The position numbers and the translations under genes were made by a program. A stretch of DNA of 64,000 nt. It comes from Aristolochia californica. Its lineage: Eukaryota > Streptophyta > Magnoliopsida > Piperales > Aristolochiaceae. Shown here one piece after another: positions 38,532 through 51,314 of this stretch. Location of the stretch: assembly GCA_029961685.1 (NCBI GenBank), contig JARWKL010000007.1:26297013-26361012 (forward strand). Reading direction: 5' to 3'. The first letter of the stretch is position 1. The number at the start of each line of letters is the position of its first letter. Under the pieces are notes generated by a model. It was given only the letters and a program-made list of their open reading frames with translations, was not told where the DNA came from and ran no database searches.

Positions 38532-40553
38532 TTGTGTTGGGTGAATAAATTTTCTTTATTTATATTTGTTATTTATTTAAATCTTTTCAATACATCAACT
38601 ATAAAATTTTCATTTTGTTGCAAGCTTTTTGCCTTGATTGTTTTCGGGATGAAGAGAGAGCGAAAAGTCAAAGTTTTGATTTAAGAAAAAAGTGTACATC
38701 TAAAATGGAAAAGCACAATGCACAATTGTAGGGAGAGATAATTCCAAAGAGTGTCTTTTATTTTTAGGGATTTTAAGCTCTTTTTAGTTATTATATTTCA
38801 AGTTTTGCCATCGTCGGGAAAAATTGGTGGCAGAGGATTTTTAACTGAGTGTTGAATTGCAATCCATAAGTCATTTCATACATAAATATAGCCCGTTACG
38901 CATGATAAATCACTTTACAATCATCTATGATTATTAGATCAATTTTTTTGAAAATGGGCAAAATAATGACTTGTTAGACTCGGGTAAATATCCCACCGCA
39001 GGTTCACTTGAGAATTTAATGAGCGTTTGTTATTCTCGTTAAAAGCTTTGGATCCATAAGTCATTTGAATCTTTAACATGTTTCAAGCATGCATATCCAT
39101 TTTTAAAACATGTGTAGAAAAAATCTCCTTCATGTAAAATTCCAAACTTAATAGGGTTGGACAAATGGAATTTCCCAAACTTGGATAACAAAACTTTTGT
39201 GTTCATTTGTGGTGTGTGAATAGATATTTTTTATTTACATTATTTATTATTTTAAATATTTTCCACACATCAACTATAAAATTTTTATTTTGTTGTGAAC
39301 TTTTTTGTCTTTTTTGTTTATGGGATGAAGGGGGAGCGAAAACTCAAAATTCTGATTTAAGAAAAAAATGTACGTCTAAAATGGAAATGCACAATTCACA
39401 AATGTAGAGAGAGATATTTCCAAAGAGTGTCTGTATGTTTTAGGGATCGTATGCACTTTTTCGTTTTTATATCTATGGTTTTGCAATCGTCGGGAAACGG
39501 GGGAGGTGAGCGATTTTTAACTGAGTGTTGAGTTCAAATCCATAAGTCATTTCTTAAAAAAATATAGCCCGGTACGCATGACAAATCACTTTACAAATCA
39601 TCTATGATTGTTAGCTCAACTTTTTGAATATGGGCAAAATAATGGCTTGTTTGACTCGGGCAAATATCCCACGGCAAGTCCACTTGAGAATTTAATGAGC
39701 GTTTGTTATTCTCTTTAAAAGCTTTGGATCCATACGTTATTTAAATCTTTAACATGTTTCTGCATGTATTTCCAATTTTAAAACGTGTAGAAAACATCTC
39801 GTTCATGTAAAATTCCAAGATATTAGTTTTGGACTAGTGGAATTTCCCAAACATGGATAACAAAACTTTTGTGTTCATTTGTGGTGTGTGAATAAATTTT
39901 CTTCATTTACTTTTTTTATTGTTTTAAACTTTTTCCGTACATCTACTATGAAATTTTCATTTTGCTGTGATCTATTTGCCTTTTTTGTTTACGGGAAGAA
40001 GGGGGAGCGAAAAATTCGAAGTTTTGTTTTAAGAAAAATGTGTACATCTAAAACGGAAATGCACAATGCACATATGTGGAGAGAGACAATTACAAAGACT
40101 GCCTGTAATTGTTAGGGATTGTAAGCACCTTTTCGTTTTTATATCGCAGGTTTTACAATCGCCGGGAAAAATGGGTTGCGGAGGATTTTTAACTGAGTGT
40201 TGAATTGCAATCCATATGTCATTTCATACAAAAATACAGCCCGTTACGCATGATAAATCACATTACAATCATCTAAGATTAATTATGTCAACTTTTTGCA
40301 AATGGGCAAAATAATGGCATGTTTGACTCGGGTAAATATCCCACCGCAAGTTCACTTGAGAATTTAATGAGCGTTTGTTATTCTCTTTAAAAGCTTTGCA
40401 TCCATAGCTCATTTGCATCTTTAACATGTTTCAAACATGCATATCCATTTTTAAAACATGTGTGGATGAAATCTCTTTCTTGCAAAATTCCAAGCTATTA
40501 GGGTTAAACTAGTGGAATTTCCAAAAATTGGATAACAAAACTTTTGTGTTCAT
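38532..40553 (+). repeat. Regular HOR unit: C (38532), B (39207), A (39879)
   Basis: This is a standard trimer of 2,022 bp. The B unit has a shortened palindromic segment near 39758 ('catgtttctgcatgtatttcc'-like). The remaining differences are point changes. Confidence 0.9.
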
Positions 40554-41899
40554 TTGTGTTGGGTGAATAAATTTTCTTAATTATATTTGTTGTTATTTTA
40601 AATTTTTTCCATACATCAACTATAAAATTTTCATTTTGTTGTAAGCTTTTTGCCTTGTTTGTTTTCGGGATGAAGGGAGAGCGAAAAGTCAATGTTTTCA
40701 TTTAAGAAAAAAGTGTTCATCTAAAATGTAAAAGTACAATGCACAATTGTAGGGATAGATAAATCCAAAGAGTGTCTGTAATTTATAGGGATTTTAAGCT
40801 CTTTTTAGTTTTTATATCTTAGGTTTTGCAATCGTCGGGAAAAATTGGTGGCAGAGGATTTTTAACTGAGTGTTGAATTGCAATCCATTAGTCATTTCTT
40901 ACAAAAATATGGCCCGTTACGTATGACAAATGATTTTACAATGATCTATGATTGTTAGCTCAACTTTTTTAATATGGGCAAAATAATGGCTTGTTTGCCT
41001 CGGGCTAATATCCCACCGCACATTCAGTTGAGAATTTAATGAGCGTTTGTTATTCTCTTTAAAAGCTTTGGATCCATAGGTCATTTGAATCTTTAACATG
41101 TTTCTGGCATGCATATCCATTTTTAAAACAGGTGTAGAAAAAATCTCCTTCATGTAAAATTCCTAGATATTAGTTTTGGACTAGTGGAATTTCCCAAACT
41201 TGGATAACAAAACTATTGTGTTCATTTGTGGTGTGTGAATAAATTTTCTTCATTTACTTTTTTTATTGTTTTAAACCATTTCCGTACATCAACTATGAAA
41301 TTTCATTTTGTTGTGATCTATTTGCCTTTTTTGTTTACGGGATGAAGGGAGTGCGAAAAACTTGAAGTTTTGATTTAAGAAATATGTGTACATCTAAAAC
41401 GGAAATGCAATTTGCACATATGTAGAGAGAGATAAATCCAAAGAGTGCCTGTAATTTTTAGGGATTGTAAGCACCTTTTCGTTTTTATATCTCAGGTTTT
41501 GCAATCGTCGGGAAAAATGGGTTGCGGAGGATTTTTAACTGAGTGTTGAATTGCAATCCATAAGTCATTTCATACAAAAATATAGCCCGTTATGCATGAT
41601 AAATCACATTACAATCATCTATGATTAATTATGTCAGCGTTTTGCAAATGGGCAAAATAATGGCATGTTTGACTCAGGTAAATATCCCACCGCAAGTTCA
41701 CTTGCGAATTTAATGGGCGTTTGTTATTCTCTTTAAAAGCTTGGCATCCATAGCTCATTTGCATCTTTAACATGTTTCAAACATGCATATCCCTTTTTAA
41801 AACATGTGTGGATGAAATTTATTTCTTGCAAAATTCCAAGCTATTAGGGTTAAACTAGAGGAATTTCCAAAAATTGGATAACAAAACTTTTGTGTTCAT
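40554..41899 (+). repeat. Dimeric HOR unit: C/B chimera (40554), A (41226)
   Basis: The C monomer switches to B between about 40870 and 40930: 'ggtggcagagg' is C, while 'gttagctcaactttttt' near 40953 is B. It ends as B, so an A unit follows. The A unit is ordinary. Confidence 0.88.
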
Positions 41900-43915
41900 T
41901 TGTGTTGGGTGAATAAATTTTATTTATTTATATTTGTTATTGTTTTAATTTTTTCCATACATCAACTATAAAATTTTCATTTTGTTGTAAGCTTTTTTGC
42001 CTTGTTTGTTTTCGGGATGAAGGGAGAGCGAAGAGTCAAAGTTTTGATTTAAAAAAAAAGTGTACATCTAAAATGGAAAAACACAATGCACAATTGTAGG
42101 GAGAGATAATTCCAAAGAGTGTCTGTAATTTTTAGGGATTGTAAGCTATTTTTAGTTTTTATATCTCAGGTTTTGCAATTGTCGGGAAAAATGGTGGCAG
42201 AGGATTTTTAACTGAGTGTTGACTTGCAATCCATAAGTCATTTCATAAAAAAATATAGCCCGTTACGCATGATAAATCACTTTACAATCATCTATGATTG
42301 TTAGATCAAATTTTTGAAAATGGGAAAAATAATGACTTATTAGACTCGGGTAAATATCCCACCGCGTTCACTTGAGAATTTAATGAGCGTTTGTTAATCT
42401 CCTTAAAAGCTTTGGATCCATAGGTCATTTGAATATTTAACATGTTTCAAGCATGCATTTCCATTTTTAAAACATGTGTAGAAAAAATTTCCTTCATGTA
42501 AAATTCCAAGCTTAATAGGGTTGGACTAATGGAATCTCCCAAACTTGGATAACAAAACTTTTGTATTCATATGTGGTGTGTGAATAGATATTTTTTATTT
42601 ACATTAGTTATTATTTTAAATATTTTCCACACATCTACTATAAAAATTTTCTTTTGTTGTGATCTTTTCTGCCTTTTTTGTTTACGGGTGAAGGGGGTAC
42701 GAAAACTCAAAGTTTTTATTTAAGAAAAAAATGTACATCTAAAATGAAAATGCACAATGCACAAATGTGGAGAGAGATATTTCCAAAGAGTTTCTGTATG
42801 TTTTAGGGATCGTATGCACTTTTTCTTGTTTATATCTAAGGTTTTTCAACCGTCGGGAAACGGGGGAGGTGGGCTATTTTTAAGTGAGTGTTGACTTCAA
42901 ATACATAAGTCATTTCTAACAAAAATATAGCTCGTTACGCATGACAAATCACTTTACAATCATCTATGTTTGTTTGCCAACTTTTTGAATATGGGCAAAA
43001 TAATGGCTTCTTTGACTCGGGCAAATATCCCACTGCACGTTCACTTGAGAATTTAATGACCGTTTGTTATTCTCTTTAAAAGCTTTGGATCCGTAGGTCA
43101 TTTGAATCTTTAAAATTTTTCTGGCATGCATATCCATTTTTAAAACATGGGTAGAAAAAATCCCCTTCATGTAAAATTCCAAGATATTAGTCTTGGACGA
43201 GTGGAATTTCCCAAACATGGATAACAAAACTTTTGTGGTCATTTGTGGTGTTGAATAAATTTTCTTCATTTACTTTTTTTATTGCTTTAAACTTTTTCCG
43301 TACATCAACTATAAAATTTTCATTTTGCTGTGATCTATTTGCCTTTTTTGTTTACGGGATGAAGGGAGAGCGAAAAACTCGAAGTTTTGATTTAAGAAAA
43401 ATGTGTATATCTAAAATGGAAATGCACAATGCACATTAGTAGAGAGAGATAATTCCAAAGACTGCCTATAATTTTTAGGGATTTTAAGTACCTTTTCGTT
43501 TTTATATCTCAGGTTTTGCAATCGTCGAAAAAAATGGGTTGCGGAGGATTTTTAACTGAGTGTTGAATTGCAATCCATAAGTCATTTCATACAAAAATAT
43601 AGCCCGTTACGCATGATAAATCACATTACAATTATCTATGATTAATTATGTCAGCTTTTTGCAAATGGGCAAAATAATGGCATGTTTGACTCGGGTAAAT
43701 ATCCCACCGCAAGTTCACTTGAGAATTTAATGAGCGTTTGTTATTCTGTTTAAAAGCTTTGAATACATAGCACATTTGCATCTTTAACATGTTTCAAACA
43801 TGCATATCCATTTTTAAAACTAGTGTGGATGAAATCTCTTTCTTGCAACATTCCAAGCTATTAGTGTTGAACTAGTGGAATTTCCAAAATTGGATAAAAA
43901 AACTTTTGTGTTCAT
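41900..43915 (+). repeat. Regular HOR unit: C (41900), B (42571), A (43243)
   Basis: This is a standard trimer of about 2,016 bp. The B unit has several private changes ('tttttcttgtttat', 'gtttgtttgccaac' near 42969). The start of the A unit has lost two bases ('gtggtgttgaataaat'). Confidence 0.9.
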
Positions 43916-45255
43916 TTGTGTTGGGTGAATAAATTTTCATTATTTATATTTTTTATTGTTATAAAATTTTCCCATACATCAACTATAAAATTTTTATTTT
44001 GTTGTAAGCTTTTTGCCTTGATTTTTTTCGAGATGAAGGCAGAGCGAAAAGTGAAAGTTTAGATTTAATAAAAAAGTGTACATATAAAATGGAAAAGCAC
44101 AATGCACAATTGTAGGGAGAGATAATTCCAAAGAGTGTCTATAATTTTAAGGGATTGTAAACTCTTTTTAGTTTTTATATCTCAGGTTTTACAATCGTCG
44201 GGAAAAATTGGTGGCAGAGGATTTTTAACTGAGTGTTGAATTGCAATCCATAAGTCATTTGATACAAAAATATAGCCCATTACTCATGATAAAACACTTT
44301 ACAATCATCTATGATTGTTAGATAAAATTTTTGAAAATGGGCAAAATAATGACTTGTTAGACTCGGGTAAATATCCCATCGCACGTTCATTTGTGAATTT
44401 AATGAGCGTTTGTTATTCTCTTTAAAAGCTTATGATCCACAGGTAATTTGAATCTTTAACATGTTTCAAGCATGAATATCCATTTTTAAAACATATGTAG
44501 AAAAAATTTCCTTCATGTAAAATTCCGAGCTTAACAGGGTTGGACTAATGGAATTTCCCAAACTTGGATAACAAAACTTTTGTGTTCATTTGTGGTGTGT
44601 GAATAGATATTTTTTATTTATATTATTTATTATTTTAAATATTTTCCACACATCAACTATAAAATTTTTATTTTGTTGTGATCTTTTTTGCCTTTTTTGT
44701 TTACGGGATGAAGGGGGAGCGAAAACTCAAAATTCTGATTTAAGAAAAAAGTAAAATGGAAATGCACAATGCACAAATGTAGAGAGAGATATTTCCAAAG
44801 AGTGTCTGTATGTTTTAGGGATCCTATGCACCCTTTCGTTTTTATATCTAAGGTTTTGCAATCGTCGGGAAACGGAGGAGGCGGAGGATTTTAAACTGAG
44901 TGTTGAAATGCTATCCATAAGTCATTTCTTACAAAAATATAGCCCATTATGCATGACAAATCACTTTAAAATTATCTATGATTCATTATGTCAGCTTTTT
45001 GCAAATGGCAAAATAATGGCATGTTTGACTCGGGTAAATATCCCACCACAAGTTCACTTGAGAATTTAATGAGCGTTTGTTATTCTCTTTAAAAGCTTTG
45101 CATTCATAGCTCATTTGAATCTTTAACATGTTTCAAACATGCATATCCATTTTTAAAACATGTGTGGACGAAATCTCTTTCTTGCAAAATTTCAAGCTAT
45201 TAGGGTTAAACTAGTGGAATTTCCCAAAATTGGATAACAAAACTTTTGTGTTCAT
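43916..45255 (+). repeat. Dimeric HOR unit: C (43916), B/A chimera (44590)
   Basis: The second monomer is B at its 5' end, has a small deletion at 44750 ('aaaagtaaaatgg' lacking 'gtacatct'), and turns A from about 44885 ('gcggaggattttaaac', 'gattcattatgtcagc'). It ends as A and is followed by C. Confidence 0.88.
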
Positions 45256-47276
45256 TTGTGTTGGGTGAATAAATTTCCTTTATTTATATTTTTTATTGTT
45301 TTAATGTTTTTCCATACATCAACTATAAAATTTTCATTTTGTTGTAAGCTTTTTGCCTTGTTTGTTTTCGGGATGAAGGGAGAGCAAAAAGTCAAAGTTT
45401 TGATTTAAGAAAAAAGTGTACATCTAAAATGGAAAAGCACAATGCACAATTGTAGGGAGTGATAATTCCAAAGTGTGTCTGTAATTTTTAGGGATTGTAT
45501 GCTCTTTTTAGTTTTTATATCTTAGGTTTTGCAATCGTCGGGAAAAATCTGTGGCAGAGGATTCTTAACTGAGTGTTGAATTGCAATCCATAAAACATTT
45601 CATACAAAAATATAGCTTGTTACGCATGATAAATCATTTTACAATCACCTATGATTGTAAGATCAAATTTTTGGAAATGGGAAAAATAATGACTTGTTAG
45701 ACTCGGGTAAATATCCTAGCGCACGTTCACTTGAGAATTTAAGGAGCGTTTGTTATTTTCTTTAAAAGCTTTGGATCCATAGGTCATTTGAATTTTTAAC
45801 ATGTTTCAAGCATGCATATCCATTTTTAAAACATGGGTAGAAAAAATCTCCTTCATGTAAAATTCCAAGCTTAATAGGGTTGGACTAACGGAATTTCCCA
45901 AACATGGATAACAAAACTTTTGTGTTCATTTGTGGTGTCTGAATAGATATTTTTTATTTACATTATTTACTATTTTAAATATTTTCCACACATCAACTAT
46001 AAAAATTTTATTTTTTTGTGATCATTTTTGCCTTTTTTTTTATGGGACGAAGGGGGAGCGAAAACTCAAAGTTCTGATTTAAGTAAAAAGTGTATATCTA
46101 AAATGGAAACGCACAATGCACAAATGTAGAGAGAGATATTTCCAAAGAGTGTCTGTATGTTTTAGGTATCGTATGCACTTTTTTTTTTTATATCTAAGGT
46201 TTTGCAATTGCCGGGAAACGGGGGAGGCGGGCGATTTTTAACTGAGTGTTGACTTCAAATCCATAAGTCATTTCTTACAAAAATATAGCCCTTTACACAT
46301 GACAAGTCAATTTACAATCTTCTGTGATTGTTAGCTCAACTTTATGAATTTGGGCAAAATAATGGCTTGTTTGACTCGGGCAAATATCCCACCGCACGTT
46401 CACCTGAGAATTTAATGAGTGTTTGTTATTCTCTTTAAAAGCTTTGGATCTATAGGTCATTTGGATCTTTAACTTGTTTCTGGCATGCATATTCATTTTT
46501 AAAACATGTGTAGAAAAAATCCCCTTCATGTAAAATTCCAAGATAGTAGTTTTGGACTAGTGGAATTTCCCAAACTTGGATAACAAAACTTTTGTGTTCA
46601 TTTGTGGTGTGTGAATAAATTTTCTTCATTTACTTTTTTTATTTTTTAAAACTTTTTCTGTACATCAACTATGAAATTTTCATTTTGCTGTGATCTATTT
46701 GCCTTTTTTATTTACGGGATGAAGGGAGAGCGAAAAACGCGAAGTTTTGATTTAAGAAAAATGTGTACATCTAAAACGGAAATGCACAATGCACATATGT
46801 AGAGAGAGATAATTCCAAAGAGTGTCTATAATTTTTAGGGATTGTAAGCACCTTTTCGTTTTTATATCTCAGGTTTTGTAATCGTCGGTAAAAATGGGTT
46901 GCGGAGGATTTTTAACTGAGTGTTGAATTGTAATCCATAAGTCATTTCATACAAAAATATAGCCCGTTACGCATGATAAATCACATTACAATCATCTATG
47001 ATTAATTATGTCAGCTTTTTGCAAATGGGCAAAATAATGGCATGTTTGACTCGGGTAAATATCCCACCGCAAGTTCACTTGAGAATTTAATGAGCGTTTG
47101 TTATTCTCTTTAAAAGCTTTGCATCCATAGCTCATTTGCATCTTTAACATGTTTCAAACATGCATATCCATTTTTAAAACATGTGTGGACGAAATCTCTT
47201 TCTTGCAAAATTCCAAGCTATTAGGGTTAAACTAGTGGAATTTCCCAAAATTGGATAACAAAACTTTTGTGTTCAT
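45256..47276 (+). repeat. Regular HOR unit: C (45256), B (45930), A (46602)
   Basis: This is a standard trimer of 2,021 bp. The A unit is a clean example of its class, with the dyad 'catgtttcaaacatg' at 47148-47162. Confidence 0.92.
47148..47162 (+). other. Dyad symmetry in A monomers (representative copy)
   Basis: 'catgtttcaaacatg' has 7 bp arms around one base and is typical of A units. B units read 'catgtttctggcatg' and C units 'catgtttcaagcatg', which leave shorter or mismatched arms. The dyad is followed closely by 'tttttaaaacatgtg', which repeats the CATG core. Confidence 0.8.
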
Positions 47277-49297
47277 TTGTGTTGGGTGAATAAATTTTCT
47301 TGATTTATATTTTTTATTGTTTTAAATTTTTTCCTTACATCAACTATAAAATTTTCATTTTGTTGTAAGCTTTTTGCCTTTTTTGTTTTCGGGATGAAGG
47401 GAGAGCGAAATGTAAAAGTACTGATTTAAGAAAAAAGTGCACATCTAAAATGGAAAAGCACAATGGAAAATTGTAGGGAGAGATAATTCCGAAGAGTGGC
47501 GGTAATTTCTAGGGATTGTAAGCTCTTTTTAGTTTTTACATCTCAGGTTTTGCAATCGTATGGAAAAATCGGTGGCAGAGGATGTTTAACTGAGTGTTGA
47601 AATGCAATCCATAAGTCATTTCAAACAAAAATATAGCTCGTTACGCATGATAAATCATTTTACAATCATCTATGATTGTTAGATCAAATTTTTGGAAATG
47701 GGCAAAATACAAACTTGTTAGACTCCGGTAAATTTCCCACCGCACGTTCACTTGAGAATTTAATGAGCGTTTGTTATTCTCTTTAAAAGCTTTGAATCCA
47801 TAGGTCATTTGAATCTTTAACATGTTTCAAGCATGTGTATCCATTTTTAAAACAAGTGTAGAAAAAATCTCCTTCATGTAAAATTCCAAGCTTAATAGGG
47901 TTGGAGTAAAGGAATTTCCCAAACTTGGATAACATAACTTTTGTGTTCATTTGTAGTGTGTGAATAGATATTTTTTATTTACATTAGTTATTATTTTAAA
48001 GATTTTCCACACATCAACTATAAATTTTTTATTTTGTTGTGATCTTTTTTGCCTTTTTTGTTTACGGGATGAAGGGGGAGAGAAAACTCAAAGTTATGAT
48101 TTAAGAAAAAAGTGTACATCTAAAATGGAAATGCACAATGCACAAATGTAGAGAGAGATATTTCCAAAGAGTGTCAGTATGTTTTAGGGATCGTATGCAC
48201 TTTTTCGTTTTTATATCTGAGGTTTTGCAATCGTCGGGAAAAAGGGGAGGCGGGCGATTTTTAACTGAGTGTTGACTTCAAATCCATAAGTCATTTCTTA
48301 CAAAAATATAGCCCGTTACACATGAAAAATCACTTTACAATCATCTATGATTGTTAGCTCAACGTTTTGAATTTGGGCAAAATAATGGCTTGTTTGACTC
48401 GGGCAAATATCCCACCGTACGTTCACTTGAGAATTTAATGAGCTTTTGTTATTCTCTTTAAAAGCTTCTGATCCATAGGTCATTTGAATCTTTAACATGT
48501 TCTGGCATGCATATCATTTTTAAAACATGTGTAGAAAAAATCTCCTTCATGTAAAATTCCAAGATATTAGTTTTGGACTAGTGGAATTTCCCAAACTTGG
48601 GTAACAAAAATTTTGTGTTCATTTATGGTGTGTGAATAAATTTTCTGAATTTACTTTTTTTATTGTTTTAAACTTTTTCCATACATCAACTATGAAATTT
48701 TCATTTTGCTGTGATCTATTTGCCTTTTTTGTTTACGGGATGAAGGGAGAGCGAAAAACTCGAAGTTTTGATTTAAGAAAAATGTGTACATTTAAAACAG
48801 AAATGCGCAATGCATATATGTTGAGAGAAATAATTCCAAAGAGTACCTGTAATTTTTAGGGATTGTAAGCACCTTTTCGCTATTATATCTCAGGTTTTGC
48901 AATCATCGAGAAAAATGGGTTGCGGAGGATTTTTAACTGAGTGTTGAATTGCAATCCATAAGTCATTTCACACAAAAATATAGCCCGTTATGCATGATAA
49001 ATCACATTACAATCATCTCTGATTAATTATGTAACCATTTTGCAAATGGGCAAAATAATGGCATGTTTGACTCGGGTAAATATCCCACCGCAAGTTCACT
49101 TGAGAATTTAATGAGCATTTGTTATTCTCTTTAAAAGCTTTGGATCCATAGCTCACTTGCATCTTTAAAATGTTTCAAACATGCATATCCATTTTTAAAA
49201 CATGTGTGGAGAAAATCTCTTTCGTTCAAAATTCCAGGCTATTAGGGTTAAACTAGTGGAATTTCCCAAAATTGGATAACAAAACTTTTGTGTTCAT
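47277..49297 (+). repeat. Regular HOR unit: C (47277), B (47951), A (48623)
   Basis: This is a standard trimer of 2,021 bp with ordinary point differences. In the B unit the G-rich box is weakened ('gggaaaaaggggaggcggg' near 48236). Confidence 0.92.
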
Positions 49298-51314
49298 TTT
49301 TATTGGGTGAATAAATTTTCTTTATTTATATTTGTTACTGTTTTAAATTTTTTCCATACATCAACTATAAAATTTTGATTTTGTTGTATGCTTTTTGGCT
49401 TGTTTGTTTTCGGGATTAAGGGAGAGGGAAAAGTCAAAGTTTTGATTTAAGAAAAAAGTATACATCTAAAATGGAAAAGTACAATGCACAATTGTAGAGA
49501 GAGATAATTCCAAAAAGTGTGTGTAATTTTTAGGGATCGTAAGCTCTTTTTGGTTTTTATATCTCAGGTTTTGCAATCGTCTGAAAAAATTGGTAGCAGA
49601 AGATTTTTAACTGAGTGTTGCATATCAATCCATAAGTCATTTCATACAAAAATATAGCCCGTTACGCATGATAAATCACTTTACAATCATCTATGATTGT
49701 TAGATCAATTTTTTAAAAATGGGCAAAATATTGACTTGTTAGACTCGGGTAAATATCCCACCGCACGTTCACTTGAGAATTTAATGAGCGTTTGTTATTC
49801 TCTTTAAAAGCATTGGATCCATAGGTCATTTGAATCTTTAACATGTTTCAAGCATGCATATCCATTTTTAAAACATGTGTAGAAAAATTCTCCTTCATGT
49901 AAAATTCCAAGCTTAATAGGGTTGGACTAATGGAATTTCCCAAACTTGGATAACAAAACTTTTGTGTTCATTTGTGGTGTGTGAATAGATATTTTTATTT
50001 AAATTAGTTATTATTTTAAATATTTTCCACACATCAACTATAAAATTTTTATTTTGTTGTGATCTTTTTTGCCTTTTTTGTTTACGGGATGAAGGGGGAG
50101 CGAAAACTCAAAGTCTGATTTAAGAAAAAAGTGTACATCTAAAATGGAAATGCACAATGCAAAAATGTAGAGAGAGATATTTCCAAAGAGTGTCTGCATG
50201 TTTTAGGGATCCTATGCACGTTTTTCGATTTTATATCTAAGGTTTTGCAATCGTCGGGATACCGGGGAGGCGGGCGAGTTTTAACTGAGTGTTGACTTCA
50301 AATCCATAAGTCATTTCTTACAAAAATATAGCCCATTACACATGACAAATCACTTTACAATCATCTATGATTGTTAGCTCAACCTTTTGAATGTGGGCAA
50401 AATAAAGGCTTGTTTGACTCGGGCAAATATCCCACCGCACGTTCACTTGAGAATTTAATGAGCGCTTGTTATTCTCTTTAAAAGCTTTGGATCCATAAGT
50501 CATTTGAATCTTTAACATATTTCTGGCATGCATATCCATTTTTAAAATATATGTAGAAAAAATCTCCTTCATGTAAAATTCCACTAGTTTTGGACTAGTG
50601 GAATTTCCCAAACTTGGATAACAAAACTTTTGTGTTCATTTGTGGTGTGTGAATAAATTTTCTTCATTTACTTTTTTTATTGTTTTAAACTTTTTCTGTA
50701 CATCAACTATGAAATTTTCATTTTTCTGTGATCTATTTGCCTTTTTTGTTTACGGGATGAAGGGAGAGAGAAAAACTCGAAGTTTTAATTTAAGAAAAAT
50801 GTGTACATCTAAAACGGAAATGCACAATGCACATATGTGGAGAGATATAATTCCAAAGAGTGTCTGTATTTTTTAGGGATTGTAAGCACCTTTTCGTTTT
50901 TATATCTCAGGTTTTGCAATCGTCGGGAAAAATGGGTTGCGGAGGATTTTTAACTGAGTGTTGAATTGCAATCCATAAGTCATTTCAATCAAAAATATAG
51001 CCCGTTACGCATGATAAATCACATTACAATCATCTATGTTTAATTATGTCAGCTTTTTGCAAAAGGGCAAAATAATGGCATGTTTGACTAGGGTAAATAA
51101 CCCACCGCAATTTCACTTGAGAATTTAATGAGCGATTGTTATTCTCTTTAAAAGCTTTGCATCCATAGCTCATTTGCGTCTTTAACATGTTTCAAACATG
51201 CATATCCATTTTTAAAACATGTGTGGACGAAATCTCTTTCCTGCAAAATTCCAAGCTATTCGGTTTAAACTAGTGGAATTTCCCAAAATTGGATAACAAA
51301 ACTTTTGTGTTCAT
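49298..51314 (+). repeat. Regular HOR unit: C (49298), B (49972), A (50640)
   Basis: This is a standard trimer of 2,017 bp. The B-to-A junction has lost about 5 bp relative to other B ends, which creates a perfect 13 bp hairpin (see the separate entry). The B G-rich box is altered ('gggataccggggaggcggg' near 50256). Confidence 0.91.
50576..50606 (+). other. Perfect 13 bp inverted repeat (hairpin) at a B-to-A junction
   Basis: The left arm 'aaattccactagt' (50576-50588) is the exact reverse complement of the right arm 'actagtggaattt' (50594-50606), with the 5-base loop 'tttgg'. In other B units the left side reads 'aaattccaagatattagt', an imperfect match. The change looks like a quasi-palindrome corrected to a perfect one. 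Confidence 0.93.
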
